The notes under the pieces: model-generated
Databases searched by the model: none
Seen by the model: the letters and a program-made list of their open reading frames with translations, nothing else
What the model was told of the DNA's origin: nothing
Translations under genes and position numbers: made by a program
Shown here: positions 32,320 through 41,031 of the stretch, piece by piece
How the letters are laid out: the number at the start of each line of letters is the position of its first letter
How positions within the stretch are numbered: the stretch's first letter is position 1
NCBI RefSeq assembly: GCF_042643355.1
Contig: NZ_JBHRSS010000008.1
Coordinates: 496,001 to 560,000, forward strand
Direction of reading: 5' to 3'
DNA length: 64,000 nucleotides
Origin: Salinisphaera aquimarina
Lineage (GTDB): Bacteria; Pseudomonadota; Gammaproteobacteria; Nevskiales; Salinisphaeraceae

Positions 32320-35001
32320 TTATTCAGTGGTGTCGTCGGTGCCGCTATCGTCGTCGCCGTCGTCCGATGCCGCGTCGCGGTCATCGTCATCGGTCGAATC
32401 CGAATCCGCCGAATCGACGGCGAGATCGCCTTCGCTTTCGCCGTCGTCATCGGTCTCGTCCTCATCGACCGCGATACGATCGACACCCACCAGATGCTGG
32501 TCGGCGCCGACGCGGATGATACGCACACCCTGGGTGTTGCGCCCGAGCACCGAGATTTCCGCCACCGCGGTACGAATGAGCGTACCCAGGTTGGATATCA
32601 GCATTATTTCATCGTCTTCGAGCACCTGGGTCGCACCCACGACGGCGCCGGTCTTGTCCGACTGCTTGAGCGCGAGCACGCCCTGGCCGCCGCGACCGCG
32701 CAGCGGGTAGTCGTCGACCGGTGTGCGCTTGCCGTAGCCCTGTTCGGTGACGGTGAGAATCTCGCCCTCGCGGATGACGATCAACGCGATCACGGCCGCG
32801 TTCTTTTCGCCTTCCGGCAGACGGATACCGCGCACGCCGGCGGCGGTCCGGCCCATCGAGCGCACGTCGTTCTCGCCGAAGCGAATCACCTTGCCGCCGG
32901 AGGAGAACAGCATCACCTCGTCGTTCTTGCCGGCCGTGAGATCGACGCCTACCAGCGCGTCGTCCTCGCGCAGATCGATGGCGATGATGCCGTTGGCACG
33001 CGGACGCGAGAACTGCTCGAGCTCGGTCTTCTTGACCGTGCCGTTGCGGGTCGCGAAGAACACGTTTTCGCCGGTGTCGAAATCCTTGATCGGCAGAACC
33101 TGCGAGATGCGCTCGTCCGACTCCAGCGGCAGCAGATTGACGATCGGCTTGCCGCGCGCGCCGCGACCGGCGCTGGGCAGCTCGTAGACCTTGAGCCAGT
33201 ACGCCTTGCCCGCCGACGAGAAGCACAGCAGCGTGTCGTGAGTGTGGGTCACCCACAGCTTGTCGATAAAATCGGCGTCCTTGGTGGCGGTCGCCGACTT
33301 GCCGCGCCCGCCGCGGCGCTGGGCGCGATAGGCATCCAGCGGCTGGCTCTTCACATAGCCTTCGTGAGTGAGCGTGACCACCACGTCTTCCGGCGTGATC
33401 AGATCGGCAGTGGTCAGATCCAGGTGGTTGTAGAGGATCTCGGTCTTGCGTTCGTCGCCGTAGTCGGCGCGTACCGATTCCAGCTCCTCACGAATGACTT
33501 CGAACAGACGCGCCATGCTCGAGAGAATCTCGATATAGTCGGCGATCGCGTCGAGCAGCTTTTCGAATTCCTCGACGATCTTGCTCTGCTCGAGGCCGGT
33601 CAGACGATGCAGACGCAGATCCAGGATCGCCTGGGCCTGGGTCTCGGTCAGGCGGTAGCCACCGCCTTCCTGCAAGCCATAGGCAGCGGCCAGGTCGGCC
33701 GGACGCGAGGCGGTGGCACCGGCGCGTTCGAGCATGTCCACGACCTGCCCCGGCGGCCATTCGCGGCTGATCAGCGCCTCACGGGCCTCGGAAGGCCCGG
33801 AGGACGCCTTGATCAGGGCGATCACCTCGTCGATGTTGGCCAGCGCGATGGTCAGGCCTTCCAGCACATGGGCACGGGCCCGCGCCTTGGCCAGTTCGAA
33901 CTGGGTGCGGCGGGTGACCACTTCGCGCCGGTGGCGGATGAACGCCTCCAGCATCTGCTTCAGGTTGAGCGTGCGCGGCTGGCCGTCGTCGAGGGCGACC
34001 ATGTTGATGCCGAACACGGTCTGCATCTGGCTGTGGCGATAGAGATTGTTGAGCACGACCTCGGGCGTCTCGCCCCGGCGCAGCTCTACCACCATGCGCA
34101 TGCCGTCCTTGTCGGACTCGTCACGCAGCTCGGTGATGCCTTCGATGCGTTTTTCCTTGACCAGTTCGGCGATCTTTTCCAGCAAGCGCGCCTTGTTGAC
34201 CTGGTACGGCAGCTCGGTGACCACGATCGACTGCTTGCCGCGCTCGTCGACTTCCTCGAAGTGCGCCCGTGCGCGCATGTAGATGCGCCCGCGCCCGGTC
34301 TCGTAGGCTTCGCGGATACCATCGGCGCCGTTGATCATGGCCGCGGTCGGGAAATCCGGGCCCGGCACGTATTCCATCAGCCCGAGAATATCGATCTCGG
34401 GGTTGTCCATCACCGCGAGCACGGCGTTGACGATCTCAACCAGGTTGTGCGGCGGGATATTGGTGGCCATACCCACGGCAATACCGGTGCCGCCGTTGAC
34501 CAGCAGGTTTGGCAGCCGGGTCGGCAATACCGCCGGCTCGGATTCGGATTCGTCGTAGTTGGGGATGAAATCGACGGTATCCTTTTCGATATCCGCCATG
34601 ATTTCGTGCGCAAGCTTGGACATGCGCACTTCGGTATAGCGCATGGCCGCCGGCGCGTCGCCGTCGACCGAGCCGAAGTTGCCCTGGCCGTCGACCAGCA
34701 CATAGCGCATGGAGAAATCCTGCGCCATGCGTACGATCGTGTCGTAGACGGCGGAATCCCCGTGCGGGTGATACTTACCGATCACGTCACCGACCACACG
34801 GGCCGATTTCTTGTAGGGTTTGTTCCAGTCGTTGCCGAGTTCGCGCATGGCATGGAGCACACGCCGGTGCACGGGCTTGAGCCCGTCGCGCACATCGGGC
34901 AATGCGCGCCCCACGATGACGCTCATGGCGTAGTCGAGATACGACTTGCGCATCTCGTCTTCGAGGTTGATCGACAGGATCTCTTTTGCGACGTCGGCCA
35001 T
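32320..35001 (-). CDS. gyrA: DNA gyrase subunit A with long acidic C-terminal tail
   Basis: An 893-residue type II topoisomerase subunit. The quinolone-determining region is wild-type (HPHGDSAVYDTIVRMAQD keeps the Ser and Asp), and the catalytic Tyr is in AAMRYTEVRMS. The C-terminal DNA-wrapping domain has the GyrA box QRRGGRGK. The last 48 or so residues are almost only Asp, Glu, Ser, Thr, Gly and Ala, with runs such as DSDSTDDDDRD. E. coli GyrA also has an acidic tail, but this one seems longer. Start at 35001 (MADVAKEILSINLEDEM) by family fit; the upstream in-frame extension is not conserved-looking. Confidence 0.97.
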   Translation of the reverse strand: MADVAKEILSINLEDEMRKSYLDYAMSVIVGRALPDVRDGLKPVHRRVLHAMRELGNDWNKPYKKSARVVGDVIGKYHPHGDSAVYDTIVRMAQDFSMRYVLVDGQGNFGSVDGDAPAAMRYTEVRMSKLAHEIMADIEKDTVDFIPNYDESESEPAVLPTRLPNLLVNGGTGIAVGMATNIPPHNLVEIVNAVLAVMDNPEIDILGLMEYVPGPDFPTAAMINGADGIREAYETGRGRIYMRARAHFEEVDERGKQSIVVTELPYQVNKARLLEKIAELVKEKRIEGITELRDESDKDGMRMVVELRRGETPEVVLNNLYRHSQMQTVFGINMVALDDGQPRTLNLKQMLEAFIRHRREVVTRRTQFELAKARARAHVLEGLTIALANIDEVIALIKASSGPSEAREALISREWPPGQVVDMLERAGATASRPADLAAAYGLQEGGGYRLTETQAQAILDLRLHRLTGLEQSKIVEEFEKLLDAIADYIEILSSMARLFEVIREELESVRADYGDERKTEILYNHLDLTTADLITPEDVVVTLTHEGYVKSQPLDAYRAQRRGGRGKSATATKDADFIDKLWVTHTHDTLLCFSSAGKAYWLKVYELPSAGRGARGKPIVNLLPLESDERISQVLPIKDFDTGENVFFATRNGTVKKTELEQFSRPRANGIIAIDLREDDALVGVDLTAGKNDEVMLFSSGGKVIRFGENDVRSMGRTAAGVRGIRLPEGEKNAAVIALIVIREGEILTVTEQGYGKRTPVDDYPLRGRGGQGVLALKQSDKTGAVVGATQVLEDDEIMLISNLGTLIRTAVAEISVLGRNTQGVRIIRVGADQHLVGVDRIAVDEDETDDDGESEGDLAVDSADSDSTDDDDRDAASDDGDDDSGTDDTTE

Positions 35002-35240
35002 AGGCTTGTTCTGGTAGTGCGGTTGCGTACCCGGGCGCGTCATTCGGCGACCGGAAAACGACATCCCAAGGACTGGCATTCGGTGCACGAACCGGCAGGA
35101 GCTGAGCGCTCCGACACAGGGCCGCACACCGTCGCGTAAAGCCGGTCATGTTAGCACAGGCGGTATGCCAAAAGAGCCCGACTACGCTAGAGTGGCAGCC
35201 ATTCAGGCCTCCCACCGACTGCCCCCGGCAACGCTGCGCC

Positions 35241-36578
35241 ATGAGCAAAATCGATACCCTCATTTGTGCGCGCTGGATCGTGCCCGTCACCGGCACCCAG
35301 CGCCTGCTCGAAAATCACGCCGTGGCCGTGCATCGCGGCGCCATCGAGGCGGTGCTGCCGATCGCACAAGCGCGGGAAAGATATACCCCCAACGAGACCA
35401 TCGAGCTCGAATCGCACGTGCTGCTGCCGGGGCTGATCAATACCCACACGCATGCAGCGATGAATCTGATGCGCGGCATCGCCAACGACATGCCGCTCAT
35501 GCCGTGGCTGACCGAGCACATCTGGCCGATCGAGGGCGAGTTCATGTCGCCCGAGTTCGTCGCCGACGGCACCGATCTCGCGATGGCCGAGATGCTGCGC
35601 TGCGGCACCACGTGCTTCAACGACATGTATTTCTTTCCGGACGTCGTCGCCGACCGGGTCGACCGGACCGGCATGCGCGCCGCCGTGGGCATGATCGTGA
35701 TCGACTTCCCCACCGTGTGGGCGGCCAACGCCGCCGAGTATCTGGAAAAAGGGCTGGCCCTGCGCGATGCCTGGCGCGGCCATTCCCGCATAACCACGGT
35801 GTTCGCGCCGCATGCGCCCTATACCGTCTCCGACGAACCGCTGGCCAAGATTCGCACCTACGCAGACGAGATGGATCTGCGCGTGCACATGCATGTCCAC
35901 GAGACCGCCTTCGAAGTCGCGGATGCGCTGGAAAAGAACGGCGAACGCCCGCTGGCGCGGCTCAAACGAATGGGCCTGCTCACGCCGAACTTCCTGGCCG
36001 TGCACATGACCCAGCTCAACGACGACGAAATTGCTACCTGTGCGGCGAACGGCGTGCACGTGCTGCATTCGCCGGAGTCGAACCTCAAGCTCGCCAGCGG
36101 CCTGTGCCCGGTACAGAAACTCATCGACGCCGGCATCAACGTCACCCTGGGCACCGACGGCGCGGCCTCCAACAACGATCTCGACATGATCGGCGAGATG
36201 CGTACCGCCGCCTTCATCGGCAAGGTCGCCGCCAACGACGCGGCGGCCGTGAGCGCCGACACCATACTCGCCATGGCCACCATCAACGGCGCCAAGGCGC
36301 TGGGACTGGACGACATTACCGGATCGATCACCCCCGGCAAGGCCGCGGACCTGTGCGCGGTTGATCTCGATGCGATCGAAACGCGGCCCACCTTCGACCC
36401 GGTTGCGGCGGTCGTCTACAACGCCTCGCGCGAGCAGGTCAGCGATACCTGGGTCGCCGGCCGCCGACTGCTCGCCGACCGTAAACTGACCACGCTCGAC
36501 GAAGCCGACATACTGGCGCGCGCCGCGCGCTGGCAGACCACACTCTCGGGCCACGCCCGCGACAGGAACAATTCATGA
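35241..36578 (+). CDS. mtaD: Amidohydrolase, methylthioadenosine/S-adenosylhomocysteine deaminase-like (TRZ/ATZ family)
   Basis: A 445-residue metal-dependent deaminase. The metal motif NTHTHAAMNLMRGIANDMPL is at about residues 70-90. Later ligands are HMHVHETAFEV, LAVHMTQLNDDEI and LGTDGAASNNDLDM. This is the layout of the P. aeruginosa-type methylthioadenosine deaminase, encoded in the same place next to ubiG. Substrates could also be S-adenosylhomocysteine or guanine-like bases. The start at 35241 (MSKIDTLICARWIVPV) follows a 239-base divergent spacer from gyrA. It overlaps ubiG by 4 bases. Confidence 0.9.
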   Translation: MSKIDTLICARWIVPVTGTQRLLENHAVAVHRGAIEAVLPIAQARERYTPNETIELESHVLLPGLINTHTHAAMNLMRGIANDMPLMPWLTEHIWPIEGEFMSPEFVADGTDLAMAEMLRCGTTCFNDMYFFPDVVADRVDRTGMRAAVGMIVIDFPTVWAANAAEYLEKGLALRDAWRGHSRITTVFAPHAPYTVSDEPLAKIRTYADEMDLRVHMHVHETAFEVADALEKNGERPLARLKRMGLLTPNFLAVHMTQLNDDEIATCAANGVHVLHSPESNLKLASGLCPVQKLIDAGINVTLGTDGAASNNDLDMIGEMRTAAFIGKVAANDAAAVSADTILAMATINGAKALGLDDITGSITPGKAADLCAVDLDAIETRPTFDPVAAVVYNASREQVSDTWVAGRRLLADRKLTTLDEADILARAARWQTTLSGHARDRNNS

Positions 36579-37282
36579 GCTCCGATCAAGACGCCGAACT
36601 CGCGAAGTTCGGCCGCATGGCCGAACGCTGGTGGGACCCGACCGGCGACATGCGCCCGCTGCACGACATCAACCCGCTGCGCACCGACTTCATCGATACG
36701 CGCGCGCCCCTGAAAGGCAAGCGCGTACTCGACGTCGGCTGCGGCGCCGGCCTGCTCGCGGAAGCGATGGCCCGGCGCGGCGCTACCGTCACCGGCCTCG
36801 ACCTCGCGCCCGAGCTGATCGAGGCCGCCAGGGTCCATGCCCGGGACAGCGAACTGGACATCGACTATCGCTGCCAGTCCAGCCGCGACCTGGCGATCGA
36901 GATGCCGGGCGCCTTCGATATCGTGGTCTGCTATGAAATGCTCGAGCACGTCGATGAGCCCGACCATGTCGTCGACGATTGCGCCCTGTTGAGCAGAGCC
37001 GGTGGCCAGCTGTTCTTCTCCACCATCAATCGCAACACCAAATCCTGGCTGTTGGCGATCGGGGCCGCCGAATATCTGCTCAACCTGCTGCCGCGCGGCA
37101 CCCATGACTACGACAAGCTGATTCGCCCCGGCGAACTCGCCCGCTGGTGCCGGCACGCCGGACTCGAGGTGGCCGAGGTGGCCGGCATGCACTACAACCC
37201 GCTGACCCGCAGCGCATCGCTAGCGCAATCGCCGGACGTGAACTACTTCCTGCACGCCAGGCGCCCGGAGGCCGGCCAGTGA
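36575..37282 (+). CDS. ubiG: Ubiquinone biosynthesis O-methyltransferase UbiG
   Basis: A 235-residue SAM-dependent methyltransferase performing both O-methylations of ubiquinone synthesis. It begins with the UbiG signature AELAKFGRMAERWWDPTGDM. SAM-binding motif I is GKRVLDVGCGAGLLAEAMAR, followed by VTGLDLAPELIEAA, then VVCYEMLEHVDEP and INRNTKSWLLAIGAAEYLLN. Overlaps of 4 bases at both ends tie it to mtaD and gph. Confidence 0.97.
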   Translation: MSSDQDAELAKFGRMAERWWDPTGDMRPLHDINPLRTDFIDTRAPLKGKRVLDVGCGAGLLAEAMARRGATVTGLDLAPELIEAARVHARDSELDIDYRCQSSRDLAIEMPGAFDIVVCYEMLEHVDEPDHVVDDCALLSRAGGQLFFSTINRNTKSWLLAIGAAEYLLNLLPRGTHDYDKLIRPGELARWCRHAGLEVAEVAGMHYNPLTRSASLAQSPDVNYFLHARRPEAGQ

Positions 37283-37950
37283 AGCGGGCGGTTCTGTTCG
37301 ATCTCGACGGCACCCTGCTCGATACCGCACCGGATCTGGCCGGCGCGATCAACGACATGCGCGTCGAGCGCGGTCTGGAACCGCTGCCGCTGGCCGAACT
37401 GGCGCCGCTGTGTTCGTTCGGTGGCCGCGGCATGCTCGGCAAGGGCCTGGATCTCACCCCCGAGCACGACAGCTACAGCGCCACCTACGACGCCTTCATC
37501 GAGGCCTATCGCAGCCGTATGACGCGTGACTCGCGGCCCTACCCCGGCATGCGCGAGCTGCTGCGTGACGTCGCCGTCGCCGACACGCTCTGGGGTGTGA
37601 TCACCAACAAGACCGAAGCCCTCGCCCTGCCCCTGATGGCACACATGGCTTTCGATCCGGCCCCGGCCTGCGTGATCGGCGGCGATACCGCTGGTGTGGC
37701 CAAGCCCGATCCCGCGCCCATGTATCTGGCCTGCGAGCGTATTGGCGTTGAGCCGACGCGCTGTATCTATATCGGCGACTCGGACCGCGACATCGCCGCC
37801 GGACGGGCCGCCGGCATGGCCACCATCGGCGTGGCCTACGGCTATATTCCGCCGGGCGACGATATCCACGGCTGGCGCGCCGACTGCGTGGTCGAATCCG
37901 TGGCCGAACTCCCGGCTGCCATTCAGCAATTGCAACAAAGAATCTCATGA
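37279..37950 (+). CDS. gph: Phosphoglycolate phosphatase (HAD superfamily)
   Basis: A 223-residue HAD phosphatase. Motif I is FDLDGTLLDTAPDLAGAIND at the N-terminus, motif II GVITNKTEAL, and motifs III/IV run from VAKPDPAPMYLACERIGV to YIGDSDRDIAAGRAAGM. Phosphoglycolate dephosphorylation yields glycolate, which the glcDEF oxidase in this window could use. The GTG start at 37279 in a GTGA overlap with ubiG is preferred over the longer frame, because it places the catalytic Asp at residue 8. Confidence 0.92.
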   Translation: MKRAVLFDLDGTLLDTAPDLAGAINDMRVERGLEPLPLAELAPLCSFGGRGMLGKGLDLTPEHDSYSATYDAFIEAYRSRMTRDSRPYPGMRELLRDVAVADTLWGVITNKTEALALPLMAHMAFDPAPACVIGGDTAGVAKPDPAPMYLACERIGVEPTRCIYIGDSDRDIAAGRAAGMATIGVAYGYIPPGDDIHGWRADCVVESVAELPAAIQQLQQRIS

Positions 37951-38690
37951 CCCAGAGCAAACCCCTCGCCGAACGCGTCGTATTGATCACGGGCGCCGGT
38001 GGCGGCATCGGCGCGGTCGTGGCGCGCGGCGTGGCCGCCGCCGGCGCTGAATGCGTGCTGGTCGGCCGGCGCGAACGCACGCTCAGCCCGGTCTTCGATG
38101 CGATCGTCGCCGACGGCAGTCCGGAACCGGCGCTGTTTCCACTCGACGTGACCAAGGCGGGCGAGGACGACTACCAGCGACTGGTCGACGGCATCCGCGC
38201 CGACTGCGGCCGCCTCGACGGGCTGGTGCATCTGGCCGCGCGTTTCGACGGCCTGATGCCGCTGGCCACGCACCCGATCGACGGCTGGCAGCGCATCATG
38301 CACGTCAATCTGACCGCCGCGTTCACGCTCACCCAGCTGTGCCTGCCGCTGCTGCAGGACGCCGGCGATGCTTCGGTGGTCTTCACCCTCGATCAGGCCG
38401 CGGCCCAGCCCAAGGCCTTCTGGGGCGCCTATGCCGCCAGCAAGGCGGGCCTGGCCGCGCTCGTGCAGATGTTCGCCATCGAGCATGCCCAGAGCGACCA
38501 CCTGCGCTTCAACGCGGTCGAACCCGGCCCGCGCAAGACCGAGTTACGCAAGAAAGCGTTTCCGGCGGCCACCCATCTGGGCGAGCCGGTCGACAGCCTC
38601 GTCGATACCTATGTGCATCTGCTGTCCGGTGCCGCGCGCGGCACCACGGGTCAGATCATCGATACACAGGGCGCGGCGGCGCCCGCCTAG
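37947..38690 (+). CDS. yciK: YciK-type short-chain dehydrogenase/reductase
   Basis: A 247-residue SDR oxidoreductase. The cofactor motif VLITGAGGGIGAVVARGVAA lies at about residues 12-31, NLTAAFTLTQL includes the conserved Asn, and the catalytic YAASKAG lies at about residue 164. An unusual feature is Asp rather than Ser in VFTLDQAAAQPKAFWGAYAA where many SDRs have catalytic Ser; YciK relatives often have Ser-Ser-Val there. Substrate unknown. Last gene of the mtaD-ubiG-gph-yciK run; its end overlaps the convergent glycosylase gene by 4 bases. Confidence 0.88.
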   Translation: MTQSKPLAERVVLITGAGGGIGAVVARGVAAAGAECVLVGRRERTLSPVFDAIVADGSPEPALFPLDVTKAGEDDYQRLVDGIRADCGRLDGLVHLAARFDGLMPLATHPIDGWQRIMHVNLTAAFTLTQLCLPLLQDAGDASVVFTLDQAAAQPKAFWGAYAASKAGLAALVQMFAIEHAQSDHLRFNAVEPGPRKTELRKKAFPAATHLGEPVDSLVDTYVHLLSGAARGTTGQIIDTQGAAAPA

Positions 38691-39391
38691 CCACCGGTAG
38701 CGGCGTCCGGCGCCGCCTTCAGCGCGCAGGCGCAGCGCGACGCCAGCACGCATTGGCCACAGTCCGGCGCGCGCTTGTGGCAGCGCTGTTTGGCGTGCGC
38801 CACGATCAACGCGTGCAGTTCGTCGTAGAACGCGGCGTCGGCGGTGGGCCCGGCGTGCTCGACCTGTTGCCGCAGGCGCTCGTAATTGCGTCGCCCGCGC
38901 CACCAGCCGTAACGCTCGAGGATACGAAACGCATAGGCATCGGCCACGAATGCAGGCCGCTCGAAGGCATAGAGCAGAATCACGTCCGCGGTCTCGAAGC
39001 CGATGCCATGCAGGGCGAGCAGTTCGCGTCGCAGCGCCGCGCTAGGCCACGCGGCCAGCGTCTCGAAGCCGCCGTTGTCGACAAACCACTGGCACAGCGC
39101 GCGCAGCCGCCGCGCCTTGACGTTATGCGGGCCGGCGCGCCGGATCAGTACGGGTAGATCCGCGTGCGCGAGCAGCGCCTCGGCGGTGAGCGGGCCGGCC
39201 TCGCGCAGCGCGGCGATGGCGATATCCACATTGGTCCACGCGGTGTGCTGGGTCAGCACCGCCCCGACGAGAATCTCGAAGCGCGGATTGTCGGCGTCCT
39301 GGGTCGGCCACCAGCGCTGCGGGCCGTAGGCGGTGGACAGATCATCATGGAACGCGCGCAGCGCTTGCGGCGTGGGGTCGCCGGCCGCCAT
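38687..39391 (-). CDS. Endonuclease III-like DNA glycosylase without the lyase Lys (MagIII-like)
   Basis: A 234-residue HhH-GPD base-excision protein. The helix-hairpin-helix reads ALHGIGFETADVILLYAFER: the position of the Nth catalytic Lys (GRKTA) is Glu. The catalytic Asp is kept (FVADAYAFRIL). A C-terminal four-Cys cluster with spacing C-x6-C-x2-C-x5-C (CHKRAPDCGQCVLASRC) should hold a [4Fe-4S] centre. The HGIG-x-E-x-ADxIL pattern resembles Helicobacter MagIII, a 3-methyladenine glycosylase, so a monofunctional alkyl-base glycosylase is more likely than an AP lyase. That substrate assignment is inference. Confidence 0.85.
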   Translation of the reverse strand: MAAGDPTPQALRAFHDDLSTAYGPQRWWPTQDADNPRFEILVGAVLTQHTAWTNVDIAIAALREAGPLTAEALLAHADLPVLIRRAGPHNVKARRLRALCQWFVDNGGFETLAAWPSAALRRELLALHGIGFETADVILLYAFERPAFVADAYAFRILERYGWWRGRRNYERLRQQVEHAGPTADAAFYDELHALIVAHAKQRCHKRAPDCGQCVLASRCACALKAAPDAATGG

Positions 39392-39397
39392 TACCGG

Positions 39398-40141
39398 TCA
39401 GCGTTTGAGATCGACCAGCGCGGCCAGTTCGCGGATCTGCTTGCGATCGAGTTCGCGCCAGCCGCCGGCCTTGACGCCGCCGGGCAGTGCCACCGTGCCG
39501 AAGCCGGTGCGCATCAGGCGGGATACGGTCACGCCCTGTGAATCCCACAGCCGGCGCACCACGCGGTTGCGACCCTGGCGCACGGTGACCTCGAACCAGC
39601 GATTGCCGCGATGGGCATCGTCGGCCACCCGGATGGTGTCGAACCGCGCCATGCCATCGTCGAGCTCGACGCCGGCCAGCAGTCGATCGAGCATGGCCTC
39701 GTCCACTACCCCATGCACCCGCACCGCGTAGCTGCGCACGACTTCGTGGCTGGGATGTTCGAGCCGGCGCTTGAGTTCGCCGTCGGTGGTCACCAGCAGC
39801 AGCCCGGAGGTGTTGACGTCGAGCCGACCCACGGCCAGCCACCGGCCCGCACGCAGCTTGGGCAAGCTCTGGAAGATGGTCGGGCGCCCGCCCGGGTCGT
39901 TGCGCGACACGATCTGGTCGACGTGCTTCTTGTAGGCCAGCACGCGGCAGCGGATATCCAGGCGTTCGCCCAGATTGAGCAGTTTGCCGTCCATACGGAT
40001 CTTGTCGTAGGGCTCGGCCTTGTCGCCGAGCGTCGCGACTTTCTCGTTGATGCGGATCCGCCCCGCCTCGATGACATTTTCGAGCTGGCGGCGCGAGCCG
40101 TAACCGGCCCGGGCCAGCATTTTCTGAAGACGTTCGGTCAT
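39398..40141 (-). CDS. rluB: Ribosomal large-subunit pseudouridine synthase, RluB/RsuA family
   Basis: A 247-residue pseudouridine synthase. An N-terminal S4 RNA-binding domain (RLQKMLARAGYGSRRQLENV, residues 3-60) precedes the catalytic domain with the Asp in AVGRLDVNTSGLLLVTTDGE. It ends KQIRELAAL, without the long Lys/Arg tail of many RluB proteins. RluB modifies 23S U2605, RluF/RluE and RsuA act elsewhere; position next to scpB is typical for RluB, so that is the preferred name. It lies 22 bases after fpr on the same strand. Confidence 0.88.
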   Translation of the reverse strand: MTERLQKMLARAGYGSRRQLENVIEAGRIRINEKVATLGDKAEPYDKIRMDGKLLNLGERLDIRCRVLAYKKHVDQIVSRNDPGGRPTIFQSLPKLRAGRWLAVGRLDVNTSGLLLVTTDGELKRRLEHPSHEVVRSYAVRVHGVVDEAMLDRLLAGVELDDGMARFDTIRVADDAHRGNRWFEVTVRQGRNRVVRRLWDSQGVTVSRLMRTGFGTVALPGGVKAGGWRELDRKQIRELAALVDLKR

Positions 40142-40163
40142 GCGGTTTTCCGGCGCGTTTGCG

Positions 40164-40940
40164 CTATTTGGCCACGAAGGCGCGTTCGATCACGTAGTCG
40201 CCCGGCGCGCCGATATGCGGCGAAACCTCGAAACCGCGGGCATCGAGCAGGGCCGACGTATCGTCGAGCATGGCGGGCGATCCGCAGATCATCGCACGAT
40301 CCTGCTTCGGGTCGAGCGCCTCCAGCCCCAGATCCTCACACAGCCGACCATTATCGAGCAGTGTGGTGAGACGGCCTTCGTTGCGAAACGACTCACGGCT
40401 GACCACGGGATAGTAGAGCAGTTGCCGCTGCACCAGGTCACCGAATATCTCGTCGTTGGGCAGATGTTCTTCGAACAGTTGCCGATAGGCGAGATCGTTC
40501 GCGTAACGCACGCCGTGGACGACGATCACGCGCTGGAAACGCTCGTAGGTCTCGGGATCGCGCACGATCGACAGATACGGCGCCAGGCCGGTGCCGGTGG
40601 CCAGCAGGAACAGATTGCGGCCCGGATGCAGGTCGGTGATCAGCAGCGTGCCCGTGGGCTTGCGGCTGACCAGCACCTCGTCACCTGCCTGCAGATGCTG
40701 CAGACGCGAGGTCAGCGGCCCGTCCGGCACCTTGATGCTGAAAAACTCGAGGTGCTCTTCGTAGTTCGCGGAGACGACGCTGTAGGCGCGCAACAACGGC
40801 TTGCGCTCGCCGGCGAGGCCGATCATCACGAACTGACCGTTCTCGAAGCGCAGGCTCCGGTCGCGCGTGGTCGTGAAACTGAAAAGCGAATCGTTCCAGT
40901 GGCGCACACTCAGTACGGACTCGGTGTTCAAGGCTGCCAT
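40164..40940 (-). CDS. fpr: Ferredoxin/flavodoxin-NADP+ reductase
   Basis: A 258-residue FAD enzyme passing electrons between NADPH and ferredoxin or flavodoxin. FAD motif: PLLRAYSVVSANYEEHLEFF at about residues 47-66 (RxYS). NADP motif: NLFLLATGTGLAPYLSIVRD. It ends HIGAPGDYVIERAFVAK, the short C-terminus of bacterial subclass Fpr. The start at 40940 (MAALNTESVLSVRHWNDSLF) is chosen by family fit; 15 more codons upstream are in frame. Confidence 0.95.
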   Translation of the reverse strand: MAALNTESVLSVRHWNDSLFSFTTTRDRSLRFENGQFVMIGLAGERKPLLRAYSVVSANYEEHLEFFSIKVPDGPLTSRLQHLQAGDEVLVSRKPTGTLLITDLHPGRNLFLLATGTGLAPYLSIVRDPETYERFQRVIVVHGVRYANDLAYRQLFEEHLPNDEIFGDLVQRQLLYYPVVSRESFRNEGRLTTLLDNGRLCEDLGLEALDPKQDRAMICGSPAMLDDTSALLDARGFEVSPHIGAPGDYVIERAFVAK

Positions 40941-41031
40941 CCAATCCCCATCGTTCGCCGCGTCGTGCGCGGCCTGTCTTTGCACTCACATGATGGGTGT
41001 GGACCGTCAAAATCCAACCCCGGCCAGGCGA

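Noticed and set aside
32494..35139. An 881-codon open frame on the plus strand opposite gyrA
   Set aside because: It is the antisense shadow of gyrA, favoured by high GC content at third positions; composition is His/Arg/Asp/Gln-rich without domain features.
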